A DNA stretch of 32,975 nt, taken from contig JBOFOQ010000035.1 of NCBI GenBank assembly GCA_051659505.1, forward strand, positions 1 through 32,975, given 5' to 3'. Position 1 is the first letter of the stretch, and every line of letters begins with the position of its first letter. Position numbers and translations under genes: made by a program. Below the pieces are notes generated by a model. The model worked only from the letters and a program-made list of their open reading frames with translations. It had not been told where the DNA came from and searched no databases. This document shows positions 9,452 through 17,128 of this stretch, in pieces. The DNA is from JAGNZR01 sp051659505 (lineage in GTDB: Bacteria; Fusobacteriota; Fusobacteriia; Fusobacteriales; Fusobacteriaceae).

Positions 9452-11164
9452 AAGATTATAAAACTCATCTATAACTCTAATATCTTTTATCTTTATTTGA
9501 ATACTTTCTTCACCTTTATGGTGATTTTTTTCAGGATAGTAGGCAATGTCAAATTTTTGAACCAAATATCCACTATCATTTATATGTTTTGACATGTCAA
9601 AACCAACTACAGAATATTTCTTTTTATGCTTAACAATATTACCACAAAAATGCTTATTGTCAACACCAAATTTTTTGATATTTTCAAATATAAGGTTTTT
9701 ATCAGTAAAGACTGGAGAATTATTATTTCCACCAAAGGGAGACAATAACTCAATATCTCTAAGCGTTTTTTCTGTTATTAGTTCTAAAGGAAGTTCCATA
9801 TCAATTTTTAATGATTTTTCATCTTTAATTATATCAGTTTTTTCCATAGATGAAAGAAAAAATTTTTCAATCTCTTTTAAATTAGATTCTTTAGCAATAA
9901 ATCCTGCGGCTAAATCATGGCCACCAAAGCGAATTAAGAGAGAGGACATATCTTTAAAGATATTAAAAACATTAATTCCTTGTATACTTCTAGAAGATGC
10001 TTTTCCAAGTCCTTCATGAAGAGATATTAAAACAACAGGTAAATTGTATTTAATACATAGCCTAGATGACACAATTCCAATGACTCCAGAGTGCCAATTG
10101 TGGGATGAGAGAAAAATACCTTTAATAGAAGATGTTTTTTTCAAAATATTCTCTATCATAGAGGTAGCTTCTTCATAAATATTGTGTTCTAACTCTCGTC
10201 TTTTTTTATTAGATTTTTTCATTTCTTCTATTATTGAATAAATTTTACTTTCGTCAGTTTCAGTAAAAAAATTAGCTCCGATTCTTGAAATACCAATTCT
10301 ACCTAGAGAATTAATAAGTGGTGATATAAAATAGCTTATATCGGTTGTGCTAATATTTTTATTTTGAAATTTTAGATACCTAATTAAAGATATTAAACCT
10401 TTATTTTTAGTGTTTTTCAATCTCTTTAATCCTTCTTTAATAATCATTCTATTTTCATCAACAATTGGGACTACATCAGCAACTGTTCCAATCATAACTA
10501 TATCTAAGTATTTATAAAGATGATTAAGTTCAATTCCCAGTTTCATATAAACAGCTTGAGCAACTTTAAAAGCTACACCAGCACCAGCTAAAAATTTAAA
10601 TTTATAATTTTCACTAAGTTTAGGATTAATATAAAGAACTTCATCGTCTTCAGTTGCTTTTGCACTTTTATGATGATCAGTAATAATAACATCTATTCCT
10701 ATACTTTTTCCATATCTAATATCCTCTAACGAACTAATACTTGTATCAACTGTAATAACAAGTTCAGCTCCTTTAGATTTCATATAATCTAAATTTTTTC
10801 TATCTAGTCCATAATCTTCTTCCATTCTATTAGGAATGTAGTAGTCTGTGTCAATACCGATTTCTTGAAATACTTTTGTAAGAAATACAGCAGAAGTTAT
10901 TCCGTCTACATCATAATCACCATAAATAAAAATTTTACTTTTTTTATTTTTCATATGAATAATTTTTTTCACAACTTCTTCCATGTTTTCAAAATCAAAA
11001 GGATTTCTGAAACTAGATAGTTGTGGATTAATAAATTGCTTTATGTCTTCACTAGTTTTAATTCCTCTATTGAGAAGTAAAGTCATAAGAAAAGGAGAGA
11101 CGTTAGTTTCTTTAGATAAAAAATTAATATCTAAATCTAATTTTGGACTATACTCCCACTTCAT
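9440..11164 (-). CDS. recJ: Single-stranded-DNA-specific exonuclease RecJ
   Basis: 5'-3' exonuclease used in recombination and mismatch/base-excision repair. The DHH phosphoesterase core is clear: DYDVDG with Asp83, Asp85 and Asp87, then Asp140 of motif II, and the DHH triplet at 163-165. The DHHA1 part follows with GGHDLAAGF, and a C-terminal OB-like region completes the 574-residue protein. Motif II reads VDTSISS, where many RecJ proteins have VDNGIS or VDCGIS; the metal-binding Asp is kept. The gene starts 7 bases after rbfA ends, with a weak Shine-Dalgarno (AAGG) located in a hairpin arm (11172-11200). Confidence 0.95.
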   Translation of the reverse strand: MKWEYSPKLDLDINFLSKETNVSPFLMTLLLNRGIKTSEDIKQFINPQLSSFRNPFDFENMEEVVKKIIHMKNKKSKIFIYGDYDVDGITSAVFLTKVFQEIGIDTDYYIPNRMEEDYGLDRKNLDYMKSKGAELVITVDTSISSLEDIRYGKSIGIDVIITDHHKSAKATEDDEVLYINPKLSENYKFKFLAGAGVAFKVAQAVYMKLGIELNHLYKYLDIVMIGTVADVVPIVDENRMIIKEGLKRLKNTKNKGLISLIRYLKFQNKNISTTDISYFISPLINSLGRIGISRIGANFFTETDESKIYSIIEEMKKSNKKRRELEHNIYEEATSMIENILKKTSSIKGIFLSSHNWHSGVIGIVSSRLCIKYNLPVVLISLHEGLGKASSRSIQGINVFNIFKDMSSLLIRFGGHDLAAGFIAKESNLKEIEKFFLSSMEKTDIIKDEKSLKIDMELPLELITEKTLRDIELLSPFGGNNNSPVFTDKNLIFENIKKFGVDNKHFCGNIVKHKKKYSVVGFDMSKHINDSGYLVQKFDIAYYPEKNHHKGEESIQIKIKDIRVIDEFYNLFST

Positions 11165-11171
11165 AGAACCA

Positions 11172-11200
11172 CTAACCTTTTATTTTATTCAAAAGGTTAG
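11172..11200 (-). promoter_or_regulatory. Hairpin over rbfA stop and recJ ribosome binding site
   Basis: Perfect 10-bp arms (CTAACCTTTT at 11172-11181, its complement at 11191-11200) with a 9-base loop. In the mRNA the 3' arm holds AAAAGG, the only Shine-Dalgarno candidate for recJ, and ends with the rbfA stop codon. Ribosomes finishing rbfA would open it, suggesting translational coupling. Confidence 0.5.
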
Positions 11201-11531
11201 TTAGTTTCATTGCATGTTCAATACTATCATCTATTTTTATTCTAATTTCAGGAGTAAATCTAAGAGCCAATTCCACTGAAATTTTCTTTCTCATAAATCC
11301 TTTAATCTCGTTAAGAGCTTCCTCAATAGATTTAATATTTACAGTTTCCTCGTTATGTAAAGGGGAAACTGTAAAGAAAACATCTGCAAATTTAAGGTCT
11401 TCAGTAACTCTTATGCTATTTATAGATATAAGAGCTTTTTTTAACTTAGGATTTTTAATTTCTGTCATAAGAAGAGAAGAAAGGACTCTTGTCATTTCCT
11501 TTTCAATTCCAGCAAGTCTTTGTTTATTCAT
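11172..11531 (-). CDS. rbfA: 30S ribosome-binding factor RbfA
   Basis: Small KH-fold factor needed for late 16S rRNA processing and 30S maturation. The 119-residue length fits. Family features include the N-terminal MNKQRLAGIEKEMTRVLSSLL helix region, the central V-T-ED-L-FADVFFTV strand, and the RFTPEIRIKIDDSIEHAMKLTNLLNKI ending typical of RbfA. Its start has an AAGGGTG site and lies 18 bases downstream of infB, the conserved nusA-infB-rbfA order. The stop codon is embedded in a hairpin that also covers the recJ start region. Confidence 0.95.
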   Translation of the reverse strand: MNKQRLAGIEKEMTRVLSSLLMTEIKNPKLKKALISINSIRVTEDLKFADVFFTVSPLHNEETVNIKSIEEALNEIKGFMRKKISVELALRFTPEIRIKIDDSIEHAMKLTNLLNKIKG

Positions 11532-11549
11532 TTTAATATCACCCTTATC

Positions 11550-13682
11550 CTATTTAAGTTTTCTTTTAATTTCTTGGATATGGAAAGCCTCAACTAAGTC
11601 TCCGTCTTTAATATCGTTAAATCCTTCAACGTTAAGCCCACACTCTTGACCAGCAACCACTTCTTTAACATCATCTTTATATCTTTTTAATGTAGAAAGC
11701 TTACCTTCATACATAACAATTCCATCTCTAAGTATTCTTATATTTGAATCGTTTTTAACTTTACCGTCAATTACAATACATCCTGCAACATTTCCTGCAT
11801 TTGTAACTTTAAATACTTTTTTAATTTCTATTCTACCTAAATAAATTTCTTTGAATTCAGGGTCAAGCATACCAGTTAGAGCTTTCTCAATATCTTCAAC
11901 AATATGATAGATAATATTAGAAGTTCTAATTTCAACACCACAAGTATCAGCTTCTTTCATAGCTTTAGTAGTAGGTCTTACATGGAATCCAAGGATAATA
12001 GCTTTAGATACCTCAGCAAGTTTAACATCACTTTCAGTAATAGCTCCAGATGCACACTGAATAACATTAACAGCAACTTCATCTGTATTTAATTTCATTA
12101 GAGTATCTCTAAGAGCATCTGCTGAACCTCTAGAGTCAGCTCTTAATATTAAATTAAGTTCTTTAATTTTTTGATTTTCAAATTGTAAAGATAAAGACTC
12201 AAGACTAAGAGTTTTTCTCGATGTCTCAGCAAGTCTTCTTTCCTTTGCAACCTCGCCAACTATTCTTTTGGCATGTTGCTCATTTTGAATAACATATAAA
12301 ACATCTCCAGCTTGAGGAACACTAGTAAATCCAATTATTTCAGCTGGTTGTGAAACTGAAACATCATTAATTTTTTTACCAGTATCACTAATAAGAGCTC
12401 TAACTTTTCCGTAAGCTTCTCCTGCAACAATAACATCTCCAACTTTAAGTTTACCTTCTTGCACTAATAAATCTGCAATAGGTCCAACTTTAGGATCAAG
12501 TCTAGATTCTAAAATAACCCCTTTAGCTCTCTTGTTGTAATTAGCTTTAAGCTCTAAAATTTCAGCTGTAAGAAGAATAGTTTCAAGAAGTTCATCAAGA
12601 TTTAATCTACTTTTAGCAGAAACTTCAACAAATTCAACATCTCCTCCCCATTCAACAGAAACAAGACCATGATTCATTAATTCTTGTTTAACTTTCAATG
12701 GATTAGAACCTTCTTTATCAATTTTATTAATAGCAACTATAATAGGCACGTTAGCAGATTTAATATGTGCTAATGCTTCTATTGTTTGTGGCATAACACC
12801 GTCGTCAGAAGCAACAACTAAAATAGCGATATCAGTAACTTGTGCTCCTCTAGCTCTCATATCAGTAAAGGCCTCATGTCCTGGAGTATCAACAAAAGTA
12901 ATTTTTTTGCCATCTTTTAAAATTTGGTATGCACCAATCTTTTGTGTAATTCCACCGTGTTCACCTTCAACAACGTGAGTAGATCTTATAGCATCTAAAA
13001 GAGATGTTTTTCCATGGTCAACGTGCCCCATGATAGTTATAACAGCAGCTCTTTCTTCTAATTCTTGAGGTTTATCTTCTATTTCAAGAGAAAATTTATC
13101 TCCAAATTCAATAACAATCTCTTCTTCTTTTTCAACTAAAGCATCATACTCCATTGCAATTTCTTCAGCTAGTTCAAAAGAAATTTGACTATTAATAGTA
13201 AGCATTTGTCCTTTTAAAAAAAGATTTTTAATAAGTTCAGCACTATTTATTTTTAATAAGTTAGCAAAATTTCCAAGAGTAATCTCTTCTCTCATTTTCA
13301 CTATTTTCGTACCATCTTCAATAACTACAGAGTCAACAGGAGCCTCAACTTTTTTCACAGTGAAATCAGTTCTTCTACCTTTTTTCTTTTTAGAATTGTT
13401 TTTATCTGGAGTACTAGAAGAGATACTTATTTCTGGTTTGTTTTTTACAACTTTTTTATTTTTCCCTGAAATTTTTTCCTGAACAATTTCAAGATTTTTA
13501 TCTTTATCTATATCTGAAAGATTTTCTTCTTTAGAAAAGAATTTTTCTATAGTCAAGATATCTTTTGGCTCAACACCAGAAAGGTGAGAAGAAACCACCA
13601 CACCTATTTCGTGAAGTATTGCTAAAAACTCTTTATTTTCTCTATTATATTTTTTTGCTAATTCATGTACCCTTGCTTTCAT
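11550..13682 (-). CDS. infB: Translation initiation factor IF-2
   Basis: GTPase that positions initiator fMet-tRNA on the 30S subunit and promotes subunit joining. Domains in order: an N-terminal IF2_N segment (1-50), a lysine-rich linker (about 60-115) containing a KKKKGRR run, a second IF2_N segment (about 128-185), then the GTPase domain with G1 GHVDHGKT (219-226), DTPGHEAF and NKID. IF-2 domains II-IV and the tRNA-binding C-terminal domain end the protein. The 710-residue length is on the short side because the linker is brief. It starts with ATG after a GGAGG site, 20 bases beyond ylxRQ. Confidence 0.97.
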   Translation of the reverse strand: MKARVHELAKKYNRENKEFLAILHEIGVVVSSHLSGVEPKDILTIEKFFSKEENLSDIDKDKNLEIVQEKISGKNKKVVKNKPEISISSSTPDKNNSKKKKGRRTDFTVKKVEAPVDSVVIEDGTKIVKMREEITLGNFANLLKINSAELIKNLFLKGQMLTINSQISFELAEEIAMEYDALVEKEEEIVIEFGDKFSLEIEDKPQELEERAAVITIMGHVDHGKTSLLDAIRSTHVVEGEHGGITQKIGAYQILKDGKKITFVDTPGHEAFTDMRARGAQVTDIAILVVASDDGVMPQTIEALAHIKSANVPIIVAINKIDKEGSNPLKVKQELMNHGLVSVEWGGDVEFVEVSAKSRLNLDELLETILLTAEILELKANYNKRAKGVILESRLDPKVGPIADLLVQEGKLKVGDVIVAGEAYGKVRALISDTGKKINDVSVSQPAEIIGFTSVPQAGDVLYVIQNEQHAKRIVGEVAKERRLAETSRKTLSLESLSLQFENQKIKELNLILRADSRGSADALRDTLMKLNTDEVAVNVIQCASGAITESDVKLAEVSKAIILGFHVRPTTKAMKEADTCGVEIRTSNIIYHIVEDIEKALTGMLDPEFKEIYLGRIEIKKVFKVTNAGNVAGCIVIDGKVKNDSNIRILRDGIVMYEGKLSTLKRYKDDVKEVVAGQECGLNVEGFNDIKDGDLVEAFHIQEIKRKLK

Positions 13683-13701
13683 TAATTATACCTCCATAAA
13701 C

Positions 13702-14229
13702 TTAGTTTATGAGTCCACGGGCTATTTTTTTATTTTTAACGGCGATAACAGTTATTTCATCTTTGGAGAAAACTTCTCCAAGCTGTTCCTTAGTTCCAGA
13801 ATAAACATATGGAATTCCTAATTCTTCAGCTTTCATAACTATTTTCCTGTTATTTTTTTCGCCAATATCTTCTGCCATCACTATAAAATGGATATGTTGA
13901 ATATCTTCTAAAACCATATTTATACCAAAAGATAACGCCTGTGAGTTTCTCATAGCTTTTAATATATTTAAATAATCTTTTTTTTCGCACTGCTTTAAAA
14001 GATTAGCCATTTTCAAAAGCTCTTCCATACTGATTTTTATTTTTTTATGTTTTGATAATTTCTGTAAACATTCTTGAGTTTTACAAACATAAGTTCCTCT
14101 AGATTGTTCTTTTTGTTCATTATCAAAGAAATAATTTCCATTTTTTTCAACTATACGGAAAAACTCTTTTTTTTCTTTTTTTTCTTTGCAAACACAACAA
14201 GTTCTCTCAGGAAAAGATAAGTTATTCAC
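13702..14229 (-). CDS. YlxR-YlxQ fusion (DUF448 + L7Ae-like RNA-binding protein)
   Basis: Two domains that are usually separate genes between nusA and infB are joined here in one 175-residue protein. Residues 7-75 are YlxR/DUF448: RTCCVC (Cys11, Cys12, Cys14), the SRGTYVC motif (44-49) and Cys54. YlxR has been described as an RNase P-modulating RNA-binding protein (RnpM). Residues 85-175 are an L7Ae/YlxQ-like domain with GINMVLEDI, a LGIPYVYSGTKEQLGE segment and a short basic end. The gene starts with GTG at 14229, overlapping the nusA end by 8 bases, with an AGGAG site within nusA. No other plausible start precedes the cysteine motif. RNA binding is inferred from family; the exact target is not known from sequence. 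Confidence 0.88.
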   Translation of the reverse strand: MNNLSFPERTCCVCKEKKEKKEFFRIVEKNGNYFFDNEQKEQSRGTYVCKTQECLQKLSKHKKIKISMEELLKMANLLKQCEKKDYLNILKAMRNSQALSFGINMVLEDIQHIHFIVMAEDIGEKNNRKIVMKAEELGIPYVYSGTKEQLGEVFSKDEITVIAVKNKKIARGLIN

Positions 14230-15289
14230 CTGTATCTTCTCCTACTTCTTCAACTTTAATATCTACTCTCATACCTGTAAGTTTAGCAGCAAGTCTTGCA
14301 TTTTGTCCATTTTTACCAATTGCTAAAGACAGTTGTGTAGGGTCTACTATTACTCTAGCAGTCATACCGTTATCTAAAATTTCAACTGAAGAAACTTTAG
14401 CAGGGCTTAAAACAGCAGCAACAAATTCTTCTATTGAATCTCTCCAAACTACGATATCTATTTTTTCACCATTTAATTCATTTACAATATTTCTTATTCT
14501 TAGCCCTTTTTGACCAATACAAGCTCCTACAGTATCAATGTTTTCATCATGAGAAAAAACAGCTACCTTAGCTCTAGAACCAGCCTCTCTAGCAACAGCT
14601 TTAATTTCTATAACTCCACTTTCAATTTCAGGTATTTCAATTTCAAATAATTTTTTTAAAAGACCCTCATGTTTTCTAGAAATAAGAATTCTAGGAAATT
14701 TATTAGTTTTTTCTACTTCAGAAAGATACACTTTAATTCTTTCACCAACTCTATAAACGTCAACTGGAGATTGCTCTGAAGTTGGAAGAGAAGCCTCAAG
14801 ACCATCAAAATCTATATGTATATTTCTTTTTTCGTCAATTCTTCTTATAGTTCCATTTATTATGTCGTGTTCTTTAACTTTAAATTTATTAAAAACATTT
14901 TCTCTTTCTGCTTCACGAACTTTTTGAATAACTATTTGTTTACCATTTTGAATAGCATTTCTTTTAAATTCTTCACAATTAACTTCAATTTTAACTGTAT
15001 CACCAGCTTTAACTCTCTTTTTTATTTCATAAGCATCTGTTAGAGAGATTTCAAGGGCAGCATCATTAACAACTTCATTATTAACGACTAACTTTATCTC
15101 ATAAATTTTAACGTCACCTGTTTCTCTATTAATTTCTACCTCAACATTTTCTTCGTCTCCAAAGTTCTTTTTGTAGGCAGCAAGTAGAGCTTGCTCAACA
15201 GCAACAAGTAAACTTTCTTTACTAATCCCTTTTTCTCTTTCTAATTCTCCTAATGCTTCTAAAAATATCTTAGCATCTTTACTTTTCAA
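14222..15289 (-). CDS. nusA: Transcription termination/antitermination factor NusA
   Basis: RNA polymerase-binding factor controlling pausing, termination and antitermination. It has the N-terminal polymerase-binding domain (1-125), an S1 domain (about 130-200, GTIRRIDEKRNIHIDFDGLEA region) and two KH domains (about 225-345) with GQKGLR and GKNGQNAR signatures. The C-terminal acidic repeats of E. coli NusA are absent, as in most non-proteobacteria. The start is placed at TTG 15289, nine bases after AGGAGG (15304-15299). A TTG at 15298 touches that site directly and is unlikely. The resulting protein is 355 residues and begins MKSKDAKIF. It follows rimP with a 74-90 base gap holding a possible internal promoter. 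Confidence 0.95.
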   Translation of the reverse strand: MKSKDAKIFLEALGELEREKGISKESLLVAVEQALLAAYKKNFGDEENVEVEINRETGDVKIYEIKLVVNNEVVNDAALEISLTDAYEIKKRVKAGDTVKIEVNCEEFKRNAIQNGKQIVIQKVREAERENVFNKFKVKEHDIINGTIRRIDEKRNIHIDFDGLEASLPTSEQSPVDVYRVGERIKVYLSEVEKTNKFPRILISRKHEGLLKKLFEIEIPEIESGVIEIKAVAREAGSRAKVAVFSHDENIDTVGACIGQKGLRIRNIVNELNGEKIDIVVWRDSIEEFVAAVLSPAKVSSVEILDNGMTARVIVDPTQLSLAIGKNGQNARLAAKLTGMRVDIKVEEVGEDTGE

Positions 15290-15335
15290 AAAACTCAACC
15301 TCCTATAAATAATTAAATTTTATATATTAATTTTT

Positions 15336-15364
15336 ATTATATAATTTAAATTGTGTGGATTAAA
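15336..15364 (-). promoter_or_regulatory. Possible internal promoter for nusA
   Basis: A perfect TATAAT (15341-15336) is preceded by TTTAAT (15364-15359) at a 17-base spacing, in the AT-rich gap between rimP and nusA. The -35 box overlaps an 8-bp hairpin (15357-15364 with 15372-15379) that spans the rimP stop codon. The -35 match is weak. Confidence 0.35.
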
Positions 15365-15372
15365 AATAACAT

Positions 15373-15855
15373 TTAATCCAGTTCGTTAATTTTAGAAAAA
15401 TCAAAAAGTAAGTTAGCTTTTTTTATCTCTTTAAACGGAATTTCTAAAATTTCATTTTCATTTTTTAGTAGAATAGTATCATCATTTTTAATATCTAGTA
15501 AAATTCCCGAATAGTTTTTATGATCATTTAGTTTATGTTTTAGAGCCAGTCTTATGTTTTCCCCTCTAAATCTAATGAAATCTTCTATTTTTTTTAGAGG
15601 TCTTTCTATTCCTGGAGAAGAAACTTCTAAAAAGAACTTTTCAGGGATAAGTTTGTCAATCTCTTCATCAATACGATTACTTAAAGTAGCACAGTCTCCA
15701 AGGCTAATTTCTTCATCAAGTTTTTCAATAAAAACTCGAAGATACCAATATCCTCCATCCTGTAAATATTCAACATCAACAAGCTCTAATCCTAATTCTT
15801 TAGCAACAGGAAGAATTATTTTTTCAACTTTTTCAATAATAAATTGCTTTTCCAT
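15373..15855 (-). CDS. rimP: Ribosome maturation factor RimP
   Basis: Acts in 30S subunit assembly. The 160-residue length is normal. Family hallmarks are visible: LGLELVDVEYLQDGGYWYLRVFIE near the N-terminus, then SLGDCATLSNRIDEEID, and the FFLEVSSPGIERPLKK signature, followed by a small C-terminal Sm-like domain. It is the first gene of the rimP-nusA-ylxRQ-infB-rbfA-recJ run. The start ATG has a GAGGTG site ten bases upstream. Its leader of about 94 bases contains a strong hairpin (15902-15932) following a good promoter (15956-15984). Confidence 0.95.
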   Translation of the reverse strand: MEKQFIIEKVEKIILPVAKELGLELVDVEYLQDGGYWYLRVFIEKLDEEISLGDCATLSNRIDEEIDKLIPEKFFLEVSSPGIERPLKKIEDFIRFRGENIRLALKHKLNDHKNYSGILLDIKNDDTILLKNENEILEIPFKEIKKANLLFDFSKINELD

Positions 15856-15901
15856 AATAAACAGTTCACCTCACTTAAATATTTCAATAATGTTTTATGA
15901 A

Positions 15902-15932
15902 AGAGAGAGTGGGTAATTTCCCCACTCTCTCT
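15902..15932 (-). terminator. Leader hairpin of the rimP-nusA operon, candidate attenuator
   Basis: Perfect 12-bp stem (15902-15913 with 15921-15932, core GAGAGAGTGGG) and a 7-base loop. On the minus strand it is followed by a poor U tract (TTTCAT). It begins roughly 17 bases after the predicted transcript start and lies 46 bases before rimP. No gene ends here on either strand, so it is part of the rimP leader rather than the terminator of a neighbour. Confidence 0.6.
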
Positions 15933-15955
15933 AACAGTACATATTTTTCTATTAA

Positions 15956-15984
15956 ATTATAGCATAGAAATAAAGAAAAATCAA
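15956..15984 (-). promoter_or_regulatory. Promoter of the rimP-nusA-infB operon
   Basis: TTGATT (15984-15979), a 17-base spacer and a perfect TATAAT (15961-15956) on the minus strand. Transcription would start near 15949. Confidence 0.7.
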
Positions 15985-16192
15985 TTTAATTAACTGATAT
16001 TATTAAAGTATAAAATGAAAAAAAACAAAAAAAAGTATAAAAAAATAAAAAATAAAAAACAGAAAAGCAAAATTTGATGTATAATTATAAATAATGATTG
16101 AAATAATAAAAATAAAGTTTGGAAATGAAATAAAAGTAACGTAATAAAATTACCAAATATTAAATAATATGAAAATTGATAGAGAGGGATGT
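15985..16192. other. A-rich divergent spacer between rimP and murI
   Basis: No gene is visible. The plus strand is very A-rich (16015-16075 is nearly all A with a few T, G and C). A TATAAT lies at 16080-16085 and could be the murI -10 box, but no convincing -35 box accompanies it. The murI promoter is therefore not assigned. Confidence 0.5.
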
Positions 16193-16981
16193 ATGGATAA
16201 TAAAAAATATATAGGTGTTTTTGATTCAGGAGTTGGTGGAACAACAGTATTAAAAGAAATAATTAAGTTGCTTCCTAAAGAAAATATAATATATTTTGGA
16301 GATAATAAAAACTCTCCTTATGGAGAAAAATCTGCAGAAAAAATACAGGAACATTGTTTAAAAATTTTAGAATTTTTATTGGAAAAAAAATGTAAGGCTA
16401 TAGTTATCGCATGTAATACAGCAACTGCAGCAGCTATGGATATATTGGTAAAGAATAGTCCTGTTCCTGTTATTGGAGTTATTTCAGGAGGGATTAAAGC
16501 AGCTCTTGAAGTTACTGAAAATAGAAAAATAGGGATATTGGCTACTCCTTTTACTGTATCTAGTATGGCTTATATAAAAGAACTTAAAAAAAGTGAAAAA
16601 GTAGAAATAGTACAGTCTCCTAGCAGAAAATTGTGTCCTATGATAGAAGCTGGATGGATGAAGTTTGAGAATAGAAAAAATATTTTAAAAAAGTATTTAG
16701 ATGTTTTCAATGAGGGGACAGATACGGTAATTTTAGCTTGTACTCATTATCCAATAATAAAAAAAGATATAGAGGAGTTTTTTAAGGGAAATATAGTGGA
16801 TACTGCTAAAGAGACTGCAATGGAGCTATTAGGAGTTTTAAGAGAGCGGGAAATGTTGAATGGTTCAAATGAAGCTGGAAAAATAGAATTTTATATAAAT
16901 GGTGAACTAGGGAATTTCAAAAGCATAGGTGAGAATTTTTTAGAAATGAAAATATTAAATATAAAAAAAATTTCCATATAA
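16193..16981 (+). CDS. murI: Glutamate racemase
   Basis: Interconverts L- and D-glutamate, normally to supply D-glutamate for peptidoglycan. Catalytic features are in place: FDSGVGG with Asp11, the first catalytic cysteine Cys74 in ACNTATA and the second, Cys183, in ACTHYP with His185. The start is the ATG at 16193, four bases after AGAGAGGG; an in-frame ATG at 16169 has no ribosome binding site. The protein is then 262 residues, normal for the family. It lies directly upstream of a transporter and the glutamate-fermentation genes, on the same strand. This makes a second role, channelling D-glutamate into fermentation, conceivable but unproven. Confidence 0.95.
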   Translation: MDNKKYIGVFDSGVGGTTVLKEIIKLLPKENIIYFGDNKNSPYGEKSAEKIQEHCLKILEFLLEKKCKAIVIACNTATAAAMDILVKNSPVPVIGVISGGIKAALEVTENRKIGILATPFTVSSMAYIKELKKSEKVEIVQSPSRKLCPMIEAGWMKFENRKNILKKYLDVFNEGTDTVILACTHYPIIKKDIEEFFKGNIVDTAKETAMELLGVLREREMLNGSNEAGKIEFYINGELGNFKSIGENFLEMKILNIKKISI

Positions 16982-17036
16982 CTAAATTTGAAGTTTATAA
17001 ATAAAAAATAAAAAATGGAAAAAAGGAATAAAAAAA

Positions 17037-17065
17037 TTCACATATTTATAAAAATAATGTATAAT
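17037..17065 (+). promoter_or_regulatory. Promoter of the AbgT-family transporter gene
   Basis: TTCACA (17037-17042), a 17-base spacer and a perfect TATAAT (17060-17065). The predicted start near 17072 gives a leader of about 57 bases to the GTG start. Confidence 0.7.
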
Positions 17066-17128
17066 AAGTGGAATTAATATTCATAAACGTTGTTTTTTAT
17101 ACAAAAATAGATTTATCAGGGAGGAAAT

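Noticed and set aside
9594..10019. Open frame of about 140 codons on the plus strand inside recJ
   Set aside because: Antisense to the DHHA1 part of recJ, whose motifs are intact; no start signal or family features.
16169..16192. Upstream ATG as the murI start
   Set aside because: No ribosome binding site precedes it, whereas the ATG at 16193 follows AGAGAGGG; the eight extra residues are not part of the family.
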